Notes under the pieces: model-generated
Told to the model about the DNA's origin: nothing
What the model saw: the letters and a program-made list of their open reading frames with translations, nothing else
Database searches by the model: none
Made by a program: the position numbers and the translations under genes
In this document: positions 45,954 through 52,970 of the stretch, one piece after another
Layout of the letters: every line of letters begins with the position of its first letter
Position numbering within the stretch: position 1 is the stretch's first letter
Assembly (NCBI RefSeq): GCF_001570605.1
Contig: NZ_BBXG01000004.1
Coordinates: 62,001 to 126,000 of the forward strand
Length of the DNA stretch: 64,000 nt
Source: Herbidospora cretacea
GTDB lineage: Bacteria; Actinomycetota; Actinomycetes; Streptosporangiales; Streptosporangiaceae
Direction of reading: 5' to 3'

Positions 45954-46280
45954 TAAAGGGGTGATTGTGGTGAACGACCCTAAATGGGATATAGGACGAG
46001 AAATGCTGCTCTCGGGATTCATGGTGCGGGGATCCTCCGGGGCAAGGTGCGTGCTGCTTCGTTGCAAGGGGGCACGATTGCCTTCGCGAGCTGCGAGGAC
46101 GTGAAACGTACCAGGGGTGGCGTCCGGTTGCGTCCGGGCGGGGGCGCGGTCCGAAACAAGGAGCGCTAAGACGCTACATGTCCTGATCTCGTGCCGGGTG
46201 GAGATCCCGCCGAAACACGCCAGGACGTCAAGAAGATCTTCATTCGGCCCCCACCTCACATCACCAGGAAGTTCCCTCGC

Positions 46281-46305
46281 TGGACGTTAGGCGCATATAC
46301 GTCCA
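46281..46305. promoter_or_regulatory. Inverted repeat TGGACGT-N11-ACGTCCA
   Basis: Two perfect 7-base arms with an AT-rich 11-base spacer form a 25-base site in the non-coding spacer. This is the size and form of a dimeric regulator site. It lies 328 bases from the GT2 start. Confidence 0.4.
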
Positions 46306-46325
46306 CATTCCAGGTGTATTAGAAC

Positions 46326-46337
46326 GATGTATACATC
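46326..46337. promoter_or_regulatory. Perfect 12-bp palindrome GATGTATACATC
   Basis: A perfect palindrome, AT-rich in a GC-rich genome, lies 20 bases after the previous inverted repeat. GTCAA-CC-TTGAC, another small inverted repeat, follows at 46359-46370. Together they suggest a regulated promoter region. Confidence 0.4.
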
Positions 46338-46390
46338 TGAGCAAGTCTGATCACTTCGGTCAACCTTGACGACCAATTCTGGTCAGATCC

Positions 46391-47176
46391 CTATGGGGAG
46401 TCCGAAACGCCCAGCGCGGGACCGTGGTCGAAGACGCGCTCCGGCCGTTCGGCGAACAGCACGCCCCGGCGCGGGAACGACTGCTGCTCCAGCTCCCAGG
46501 CGGCCGGGTCGAACCGGCGGCCGAGCATCCGGTGCCAGACCCGCTCGCGCAGTTCGGGCAGCAGCTCGTAGAGGTAGTCGCCGGGGCAGCGCGTGTTGTT
46601 GAGGTCGCGGTGGCCGACGATCGCCTCGTAGGGGTTGAGCTCGTACTGCTCGCAGAGCCAGGCGGTCAGTTTGACCAGGGAGCCGAGCAGGGCCAGCGGC
46701 GGGCCGGTGCGCGCGTAGGTGCCCTCGTTCTCGATGCCGATCGCGGACCGGTTGTGGTCGGCGGTGTGGGCGCCGACGGCGTGCATGCGGCGGGAGACCG
46801 CGTAGAGGGTGCGGTTGCGGCCCTCCATGATGTGGCCGCCCCGGCTGACGGTGAACTGCTCGCCGATGTCGTCCCAGCGGTTGCGGCGCATGTGGTGCTT
46901 CTGGATCGCCCGGGAGAGCCGGTAGGCGTGCTCCAGGGTGTCGTCCATCGTGTTGGACGTCGCGGTGTGGTGGATCACGATGAACTCGGGGGCCCGGCGG
47001 ACGACCGTGGCGATCTCGCGCGGGTCGCGGGCCTCCCATTCGAGCCGTTCGTGGATGCGGGGGCGGATCGGGCCCACCCCCGCCGCCGCCGTCCCGGCGC
47101 CCAGCAGGGGGACCGCGGCGCCCGCGAGGCCGAGGGAGAATCCGAGCGTCAGGGCGTGGCGGCGGTCCAGCGGCAT
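46391..47176 (-). CDS. Tat-exported N-acetylmuramoyl-L-alanine amidase (PGRP-like)
   Basis: The 261-residue protein begins with a Tat-type signal (LDRRHALTLGFSLGLAGAAV, cleavage near TAAAG). The amidase_2/PGRP domain follows, with zinc ligands His69 or His70 in VIHHTAT, the second His in IVGHRDLNNTRCPGD and the family Cys in the same stretch. It should cut the bond between muramic acid and the stem peptide outside the cell. GGAGGAG lies 5 bases before the ATG. The C-terminal 60 residues have no recognised domain. Confidence 0.88.
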   Translation of the reverse strand: MPLDRRHALTLGFSLGLAGAAVPLLGAGTAAAGVGPIRPRIHERLEWEARDPREIATVVRRAPEFIVIHHTATSNTMDDTLEHAYRLSRAIQKHHMRRNRWDDIGEQFTVSRGGHIMEGRNRTLYAVSRRMHAVGAHTADHNRSAIGIENEGTYARTGPPLALLGSLVKLTAWLCEQYELNPYEAIVGHRDLNNTRCPGDYLYELLPELRERVWHRMLGRRFDPAAWELEQQSFPRRGVLFAERPERVFDHGPALGVSDSP

Positions 47177-47328
47177 ACGGGCTCCTCCGAGGGCGGGAGG
47201 AGACGGTCTTCTTGGGGCCGTTTCACCACGCGAGCCACGGCCGGTTCACGGCCGTCCGCGACTCGCTCGGTTACACAACGTGACAGGTAGGAGGAATACC
47301 TCAAGAACGCCGCGCCCAAACCGGGCGA

Positions 47329-47802
47329 TCACACCTGCGCCAGGAACCTCTCCCGCTCTTCGGGCGCGAGCCGGTCGCTGAAGAGCATTCCGTCGAGGTG
47401 GTCGGCCTCGTGCTGCAGCACCCGGGCGAGCAGTCCGACGGCGCGCACGGTCACCGGCTTGCCGAACATGTCACGGCCACGCGCGGTGACCGAGAAGGAG
47501 CGTTCCAGCGGCCACCACACCCCGGCGGCCGACAGGCACGCCTCGTCGGCGACGACCGTCCGCTCCGACGTCTCCAGGCGGGGGTTGACGAGATGGCCCG
47601 CCCGGCCGTCGAGGTCGAAGGCGAAGACCCGGAGCGGCACTCCGAGCTGCGGCGCGGCGAGACCGGCCCGGCCGGCTCCGGCGCGCAGGGTCCGCGTGAG
47701 CGACTTGACCAGCTCACGTAGTTCCTTGTCGAAGGTGGTCACGTGATCGGCTACGGTGCGTAGTGCGGGATCGGTGAACGGGACGATCCGATGGGCTGTC
47801 AT
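47329..47802 (-). CDS. def: Peptide deformylase
   Basis: The 157-residue enzyme has the three deformylase motifs: GLAAPQLG (motif 1), DEACLSAAG (motif 2, normally EGCLS, with Ala in place of Gly) and QHEADHLDG (motif 3, HExxH). Cys and both His residues that bind the metal are kept. It removes the formyl group from new proteins. GGGGAG lies 5 bases before ATG 47802. Being short and away from fmt, it may be a second, alternative deformylase of the genome. A triple 12-bp repeat lies in its promoter region. Confidence 0.88.
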   Translation of the reverse strand: MTAHRIVPFTDPALRTVADHVTTFDKELRELVKSLTRTLRAGAGRAGLAAPQLGVPLRVFAFDLDGRAGHLVNPRLETSERTVVADEACLSAAGVWWPLERSFSVTARGRDMFGKPVTVRAVGLLARVLQHEADHLDGMLFSDRLAPEERERFLAQV

Positions 47803-47833
47803 GCACGCTCCCCGCGGGCGCATTCATCAGGTC

Positions 47834-47869
47834 AGAATCACAGCGAGAATCACATCGAGAATCACAGCG
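47834..47869. repeat. Three tandem 12-bp repeats AGAATCACA(G/T)CG
   Basis: Three head-to-tail units differ at a single base. On the minus strand they read TGTGATTCTCG-type units, ending 32 bases before the def start. Direct repeats with a 12-bp period in a promoter suggest cooperative regulator binding or slippage. The region is the 291-base spacer between def and narK. Confidence 0.8.
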
Positions 47870-47981
47870 CGAGCCGCGGTCGTCCCGCGTCCCGCTTCGA
47901 CACCCCAACGAAATGCCCGGCCCGCCCTTCACCTAATCGCGGTTAAATCCGTGTTGCGGCGGTGCGTCGTATGAGTTGCAT

Positions 47982-47997
47982 GTTTCGTACGTGCGAC
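47982..47997. promoter_or_regulatory. GlnR-like half box upstream of narK
   Basis: On the minus strand GTCGC-N6-GAAAC fits the GlnR a/b-site pattern gTnAC-n6-GAAAC with one mismatch. It lies about 100 bases before narK. GlnR controls nitrate genes in actinomycetes, and the neighbouring second half (CTCAT) is poor, so the site is tentative. Confidence 0.3.
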
Positions 47998-48054
47998 TCA
48001 CTTAACGGGCGCACCGTCACCGATCGTCAGTGTGCGTAACGGCGGCCTCCTAGG

Positions 48055-48072
48055 TTCCAGGCAACCCTGGAA
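48055..48072 (+). promoter_or_regulatory. Leader hairpin next to the narK ribosome site
   Basis: TTCCAGG and CCTGGAA pair around a 4-base loop, directly before GAGGAAGGA and 21 bases before the ATG. Its stability and place would let it affect translation of narK. Confidence 0.4.
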
Positions 48073-48093
48073 ACCGAGGAAGGACCCCACCTC

Positions 48094-49419
48094 ATGGCAC
48101 GCTGGATCGCCGACTGGCGCCCCGACGACCCCGACTTCTGGGCCACCACGGGGCGGCCCGTGGCCCGCCGCAACCTGATCTACTCGATCTTCGCCGAGCA
48201 CCTCGGGTTCACGCTCTGGACGGTGTGGAGCATCGTCGCGGTGCGGCTGAGCTCCTACGAGTTCACGACCGACCAGCTCTTCTGGATCGTCGCCCTGCCG
48301 AACCTCGTGGGGTCGGCGCTGCGGCTGCCGTACACCTTCGGGCCCGCGAAGTTCGGCGGGCGGAACTTCACGGTGGTCAGCGCGCTGCTGCTGCTCGTGC
48401 CGGCGGGGCTGCTCGCGGTCGCGGTGAGCGACCCGGCGACGCCCTACTGGATGTTCCTCGTCATCGCCGCCACGGCCGGTCTCGGCGGCGGCAACTTCGC
48501 CTCCAGCATGGCCAACATCACCTACTTCTACCCGCAGTCCCGGCAGGGCGCGGCGCTCGGGCTGAACGCGGCCGGGGGCAACATCGGGGTCTCCTCGGTG
48601 CAGCTCGTGATGCCGCTGGTGATCGGCGCCTTCGGGCTCGCCGCGGCGGGGCTGTTCTGGGTGCCCTTCATCCTGGCCGCGGCGCTGGGGGCCTTCTTCT
48701 TCATGGACAACCTGACCGTCGCCAAGGCCGAGCCGCGCGAGATGGCCAAGGCGGCGGGCCGGCCGCAGACCTGGATCATGTCGGTGCTCTACATCGGCAC
48801 CTTCGGCTCGTTCATCGGCTACTCCACCGCGTTCCCGCTGCTCATCACCTCGCAGTTCCCCGAGCAGAAGGGGCTGATCTCGCTGGCGTTCCTGGGCGCG
48901 CTGCTCGGCTCGCTGATCCGGCCGGTGGGCGGCTGGCTGTCCGACCGGCTCGGCGGGGCGAAGGTCACGCTGTGGAACTTCGCCGCGATGGCGGGCGCGG
49001 TCCTTCTCGTGTACGCGGGTCTCGCGACCCACAACGTGGTGCTTTTCTTCGTCGCCTACCTCCTGCTCATCGGCTCGGCCGGGGTGGGGAACGGGTCGAC
49101 GTACCGGATGATCCCGGCGATCTTCCGGGCCAAGGCGATCGAGGGCCTGGAGCCCGGCACGCAGGCCTACGACGACGCGCTGGCGGGCGGGCGCCGGGAC
49201 GCGGCGGCGGCCATCGGTTTCATCTCCGCCGTGGGCGCTTTCGGCGGATTCTTCATCAATCGCGGTTTCGGTTCGTCCATCGGCGCGACCGGGGGAGCCG
49301 GCGCGGCGATTTCCGCTTTCGCCATTTTCTACGGCGTTTGTTTCGCTCTGACCTGGTTCTGCTACCTGCGCCGCTACTCCACCGGGACCACCCCCAGCCT
49401 CGCCGCCGCCCGTGTCTAG
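48094..49419 (+). CDS. narK: Nitrate/nitrite transporter NarK (MFS)
   Basis: The 441-residue, 12-helix major facilitator has both nitrate-signature motifs: GGGNFASSMANITYFYP in helix 5 and GSAGVGNGSTYRMIP in helix 11, plus Arg residues expected to bind nitrate. It brings nitrate in, or exchanges it for nitrite, for the reductases encoded behind it. A leader hairpin and a possible GlnR half box precede it. The nitrate reductase gene starts 48 bases after its stop, in the same direction. Confidence 0.93.
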   Translation: MARWIADWRPDDPDFWATTGRPVARRNLIYSIFAEHLGFTLWTVWSIVAVRLSSYEFTTDQLFWIVALPNLVGSALRLPYTFGPAKFGGRNFTVVSALLLLVPAGLLAVAVSDPATPYWMFLVIAATAGLGGGNFASSMANITYFYPQSRQGAALGLNAAGGNIGVSSVQLVMPLVIGAFGLAAAGLFWVPFILAAALGAFFFMDNLTVAKAEPREMAKAAGRPQTWIMSVLYIGTFGSFIGYSTAFPLLITSQFPEQKGLISLAFLGALLGSLIRPVGGWLSDRLGGAKVTLWNFAAMAGAVLLVYAGLATHNVVLFFVAYLLLIGSAGVGNGSTYRMIPAIFRAKAIEGLEPGTQAYDDALAGGRRDAAAAIGFISAVGAFGGFFINRGFGSSIGATGGAGAAISAFAIFYGVCFALTWFCYLRRYSTGTTPSLAAARV

Positions 49420-49467
49420 GAAACGACCGGCAGTTTGTAGCACAGCGGTAACAGAAGGGACCCAGCG

Positions 49468-51570
49468 GTGAAACCCCCTGAAAGCACCATCGGACCCATG
49501 CCGTTCTCACTTTCCGCTCCGGCGTCTGTGATGTCGCCGCTGCCCGAGGGGACGGCCACGCACTGCCCGTACTGCGCCCTGCAGTGCGGCATGCACGTCA
49601 CAGCAGGCACGATCACTCCGCGCGAGGACGTCCCGGCCAACCAGGGCGGACTCTGCCAGAAGGGCTGGACGGCCGGGGCCCTGCTCCGCTCCCCGCACCG
49701 CCTGACCACCCCGCTCATCCACGGCGAGCCCGCCGGATGGGACGAGGCCCTCGGGTACGCCGCCCAGCGGATCGCGCGCATCCAGGACGTCCACGGCCCC
49801 GACGCGATCGGGGTCTTCGGCGGCGGCGGGCTGACCAACGAGAAGGCCTACCTGCTCGGCAAGTTCGCCCGGGTCGCGCTGCGCACCAGCCAGATCGACT
49901 ACAACGGCCGGTTCTGCATGTCGTCGGCCGCCGCGGCGTCCAACCGCGCCTTCGGGCTCGACCGGGGGCTGCCCTTTCCGATCACCGACCTGGCCGAGGC
50001 GGGGGCGGTGCTGCTGGCGGGCGGCAACGTCGCCGAGACCATGCCGCCGTTCGTGCGCCACCTCAACCCGGCCGGGCTCGTCGTCGTCGACCCGCGCGAG
50101 ACCGCGACCGCCCGCCTGGCCGCGCTGCACCTGCAGAACGCGCCGGGCACCGACCTGGCGCTCGCCCTCGCGCTGCTGCACATCGCCATCGCCGACGGCC
50201 ACGCCGACGCCGCCTATCTGGAGGCCCGGACGACCGGCTTCGAGGCGGTCCGCGACAGCGTGTCGGCCTGGTGGCCCGAGCGCGCCGAGCGGGTGACCGG
50301 GGTGCCGGTCGCGCTCATGCGGCGGGCCGTGGCGATGCTCGCCGAGGCCGGCAACGCCGTCGTCCTCACCGGGCGCGGCGCCGAGCAGCACGCCAAGGGC
50401 ACCGACACGGTGACCGCCTACATCAACCTGGCGCTCACGCTCGGCCTGCCCGGCCGCCCCGGCTCCGGCTACGGCTGCGTCACCGGCCAGGGCAACGGCC
50501 AGGGCGGCCGCGAACACGGCCAGAAGGCCGACCAGCTCCCCGGCTACCGCAAGATCGACGACCCGGCGGCCCGCGCCCACGTCGCCGCCGTCTGGGGCGT
50601 CGACCCCGCCGACCTGCCCGGCCCCGGGAAGTCGGCCTACGAGCTGCTCGACTCCCTCGGCACCGCCGACGGGCCGAAGGGCCTGCTGCTGTTCGGCTCG
50701 AACCCGGTGGTCTCCGCACCCCGTTCCGGGCACATCGCCGGGCGGCTCGCGGCGCTCGACCTGCTGGTCGTGGCCGACCTCGTGCTCTCCGACACCGCCG
50801 AGCTGGCCACCGTCGTCCTGCCCACGGCCCAGTGGGCCGAGGAGGCCGGCACGATGACCAACCTCGAAGGGCGCGTGTCCCTGCGCCGCCGGGCCGTCGC
50901 TCCGCCCTCGGGGGTGCGGAGCGACCTGGAGATCCTCTCCGGCCTGGCCGACCGGCTCGGCCGGGGCGGCTCGTTCCCGGCCGACCCCCGCACCGTGTTC
51001 GACGAGCTGCGCCGGGCCAGCGCGGGCGGTCCGGCCGACTACTCGGGGATCACGTACGAGAAGATCGCCGCCCAGGGCGGGGTCTTCTGGCCGTGCCCCT
51101 CCGACGACCACCCCGGCACCCCCCGGATCTTCCTCGACCGCTTCCCCACGCCCGACGGGAGAGCCCGGATGGTCGCCGTCGACCACCGGCCCCCGGCCGA
51201 GGACGTCGACGCCGACTACCCCTACTACCTCACCACCGGCCGCCTGCTGGCCCACTACCAGAGCGGCGCGCAGACCCGCCGGATCGCCGACCTGAACGAG
51301 GCCGCCCCCGAGCCGTTCCTCGAACTCCATCCCGACCTGGCCGACCATCTCGGCATCCGCCCCGGCGACCTGGTCAGGGTCACCGGACGGCGGGGGGTCA
51401 CCGAGGCGACGGCCCGGATCAGCGCGGCGATCCGGGCCGACACCGTTTTCCTGCCCTTCCACTGGGAGGGCGCCAACCGGCTGACCAACCCGGCCCTCGA
51501 CCCGGTCTCGCGGATGCCCGAGTTCAAGGTGTGCGCGGTCAACCTCGCCGTCGTCGGCGGTGTCCGATGA
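49468..51570 (+). CDS. nasA: Assimilatory nitrate reductase, molybdenum catalytic subunit
   Basis: The 700-residue bis-MGD molybdoenzyme has an N-terminal 4Fe-4S site at Cys33, Cys36, Cys40 and Cys63 (HCPYCALQC and GLCQKG). The molybdenum ligand is Cys150 in NGRFCMSSAA, and GQGNGQGGREHGQKADQLPG is the cofactor-binding region of assimilatory NasA/NarB enzymes. It has no signal peptide, so nitrate is reduced in the cytoplasm. The GTG start has GAAGGGA upstream; Met11 is an alternative. It overlaps the flavoprotein gene by 4 bases. The cofactor depends on moaA. Confidence 0.93.
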   Translation: MKPPESTIGPMPFSLSAPASVMSPLPEGTATHCPYCALQCGMHVTAGTITPREDVPANQGGLCQKGWTAGALLRSPHRLTTPLIHGEPAGWDEALGYAAQRIARIQDVHGPDAIGVFGGGGLTNEKAYLLGKFARVALRTSQIDYNGRFCMSSAAAASNRAFGLDRGLPFPITDLAEAGAVLLAGGNVAETMPPFVRHLNPAGLVVVDPRETATARLAALHLQNAPGTDLALALALLHIAIADGHADAAYLEARTTGFEAVRDSVSAWWPERAERVTGVPVALMRRAVAMLAEAGNAVVLTGRGAEQHAKGTDTVTAYINLALTLGLPGRPGSGYGCVTGQGNGQGGREHGQKADQLPGYRKIDDPAARAHVAAVWGVDPADLPGPGKSAYELLDSLGTADGPKGLLLFGSNPVVSAPRSGHIAGRLAALDLLVVADLVLSDTAELATVVLPTAQWAEEAGTMTNLEGRVSLRRRAVAPPSGVRSDLEILSGLADRLGRGGSFPADPRTVFDELRRASAGGPADYSGITYEKIAAQGGVFWPCPSDDHPGTPRIFLDRFPTPDGRARMVAVDHRPPAEDVDADYPYYLTTGRLLAHYQSGAQTRRIADLNEAAPEPFLELHPDLADHLGIRPGDLVRVTGRRGVTEATARISAAIRADTVFLPFHWEGANRLTNPALDPVSRMPEFKVCAVNLAVVGGVR

Positions 51571-52970
51571 GGGGCATCGTCGTGGTGGGGAACGGCATGG
51601 CCGGATCCCGCCTGGTCAGCGAGATCCGGGCCCGCGACAGGAAGACGCGGATCACCGTCTTCGGGGCGGAGGAGCGGGCGCCGTACAACCGGGTGCTGCT
51701 GTCCAACGTGCTGGCCGGCACCACCCGGGCCGACCAGGTGCGCCTGCACGCCCCCTCCTGGTACGCCGACCACGACGTCACCGCCCACCTGGGCACCGAG
51801 GTCGTCGGGGTCGACCGGGAGACCCGGTGCGTGCTGACGGCCGACGGGCGGCGCACCCCCTACAGCGTGCTGGTGCTGGCCACCGGCAGCCGTCCGGTCG
51901 TCCCGGACGTGCCCGGCGCCGAACGGGCCATCGCGTTCCGCACGATGGACGACTGCGAGCGCATCCTCGCGGCGGCGAAGGGCGCCCGGCGGGCCGTCGT
52001 GATCGGCGGCGGGCTGCTCGGCGTCGAGGCCGCGCGCGGCCTGGCCGGGCGGGGCCTGCCGGTCACGCTGCTCCACGTCAAGGGGCATCTGATGGACCGC
52101 CAGCTCGACCACGAGGCCGGGCTGGTGCTCGGCGACACCCTCGAAGGACTCGGCGTCGAGATCATGACGGGCGTCGTGGTCACCGGGATCACCGAGGGCA
52201 AGGTCGAGCTGACCAGCGGCCACGTCGAGGCCGACCTGGTCGTGGCGGCCTGCGGCGTCCGGCCGCTCACCGCCCTGGCGCACGACGCGGGCCTGCACGT
52301 CGAACGCGGGATCGTGGTGGACGACGAGATGCGCACCGACGACCCGGCGATCTTCGCCATCGGCGAGTGCGCCCAGCACGACGGCCAGGTCTACGGCCTG
52401 GTCGCGCCCTGCTGGGACCAGGCCGCCATCGTGGCCGACCTGATCACCGGCGCCGACGCGCGGGCCCGCTACCGGGGGTCGCGCCTGGTCACCCGGCTCA
52501 AGGCCAAGAGCGTCGAGCTGGCCGCGATGGGCGAGACCCACCTGACCGACGCCGACGCCGAGATCGTCCGCTTCACCCACCGGCGCGGCGGCACCTACCG
52601 CAAGCTCGTCATCCGCGACGACCGCCTGGTCGGCGCCATCCTCGTGGGCGACCCGGCGGCGGTCGGCACGCTCACCCAGCTCTTCGACCGGGGCGGGCCG
52701 CTGCCCGCCGACCGGGCCGGGCTGCTGTTCCCGGCCCTGTCCGGCGCGGTGCCGGTCAGCGCCAGCCCGGTGCGCATGCCGGACGCGGCGCAGGTCTGCC
52801 GCTGCAACAACGTGACCAAGGGACAGATCAGGGCCTGCTGGGAGGCCGGAGCGCGTGACGTCGCCGCCGTGGCGGCGGCGACCCGGGCGACCACCGGCTG
52901 TGGGAGTTGCGCCGAAACGGTCGGCGGGCTCGTGGAGTGGCTGTGCGAACAGGAAGGGGCGAGCGCATGA
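51567..52970 (+). CDS. NAD(P)H-nitrite/nitrate reductase flavoprotein with BFD-like [2Fe-2S] domain
   Basis: The 467-residue protein is a pyridine nucleotide-disulfide-type FAD reductase. FAD binds at VVVGNGMAGSRL (residues 4-15), NAD(P)H at VVIGGGLLGVEAA, and a second FAD contact is AIGECAQHDG. A C-terminal BFD-like iron-sulfur domain has Cys411 and Cys413 (VCRCNNVT) and CGSC. It looks like the N-terminal half of NirB or NasB and probably feeds electrons to the nitrate reductase. Coupled at both ends by ATGA overlaps. Confidence 0.85.
   Translation: MRGIVVVGNGMAGSRLVSEIRARDRKTRITVFGAEERAPYNRVLLSNVLAGTTRADQVRLHAPSWYADHDVTAHLGTEVVGVDRETRCVLTADGRRTPYSVLVLATGSRPVVPDVPGAERAIAFRTMDDCERILAAAKGARRAVVIGGGLLGVEAARGLAGRGLPVTLLHVKGHLMDRQLDHEAGLVLGDTLEGLGVEIMTGVVVTGITEGKVELTSGHVEADLVVAACGVRPLTALAHDAGLHVERGIVVDDEMRTDDPAIFAIGECAQHDGQVYGLVAPCWDQAAIVADLITGADARARYRGSRLVTRLKAKSVELAAMGETHLTDADAEIVRFTHRRGGTYRKLVIRDDRLVGAILVGDPAAVGTLTQLFDRGGPLPADRAGLLFPALSGAVPVSASPVRMPDAAQVCRCNNVTKGQIRACWEAGARDVAAVAAATRATTGCGSCAETVGGLVEWLCEQEGASA

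Larger units (their letters stand above)
45954..46390. other. 437-base non-coding, AT-richer spacer
   Basis: This stretch lies upstream of the GT2 gene and behind the amidase. I see no convincing gene: the 61-codon plus-strand frame at 45984-46169 has no ribosome site or familiar text. The right half (46165-46385) is clearly less GC-rich than its surroundings and holds two striking palindromes, listed separately. The left half has TATAT near 45993 and a short inverted sequence, and may carry the GT2 promoter. Confidence 0.5.

Noticed and set aside
45984-46169. 61-codon plus-strand frame in the AT-rich spacer
   Set aside because: No ribosome site, no familiar text and poor third-position GC bias.
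47270-47284. GTTAC-N5-GTGAC direct repeat upstream of the amidase, resembling an MtrA site
   Set aside because: The motif is short and the spacing does not fit the reported consensus well; it is expected by chance in a window of this size.
47714-47932. 72-codon minus-strand frame reading SRCDSRCDSRCDSD
   Set aside because: The pattern is the translation of the 12-bp direct repeats; the frame overlaps the true def start and has no other support.
49420-49467. GlnR-like GTAAC element in the narK-nasA gap
   Set aside because: The second half (GACCC) matches poorly and the genes are only 48 bases apart, so an internal promoter is not needed.
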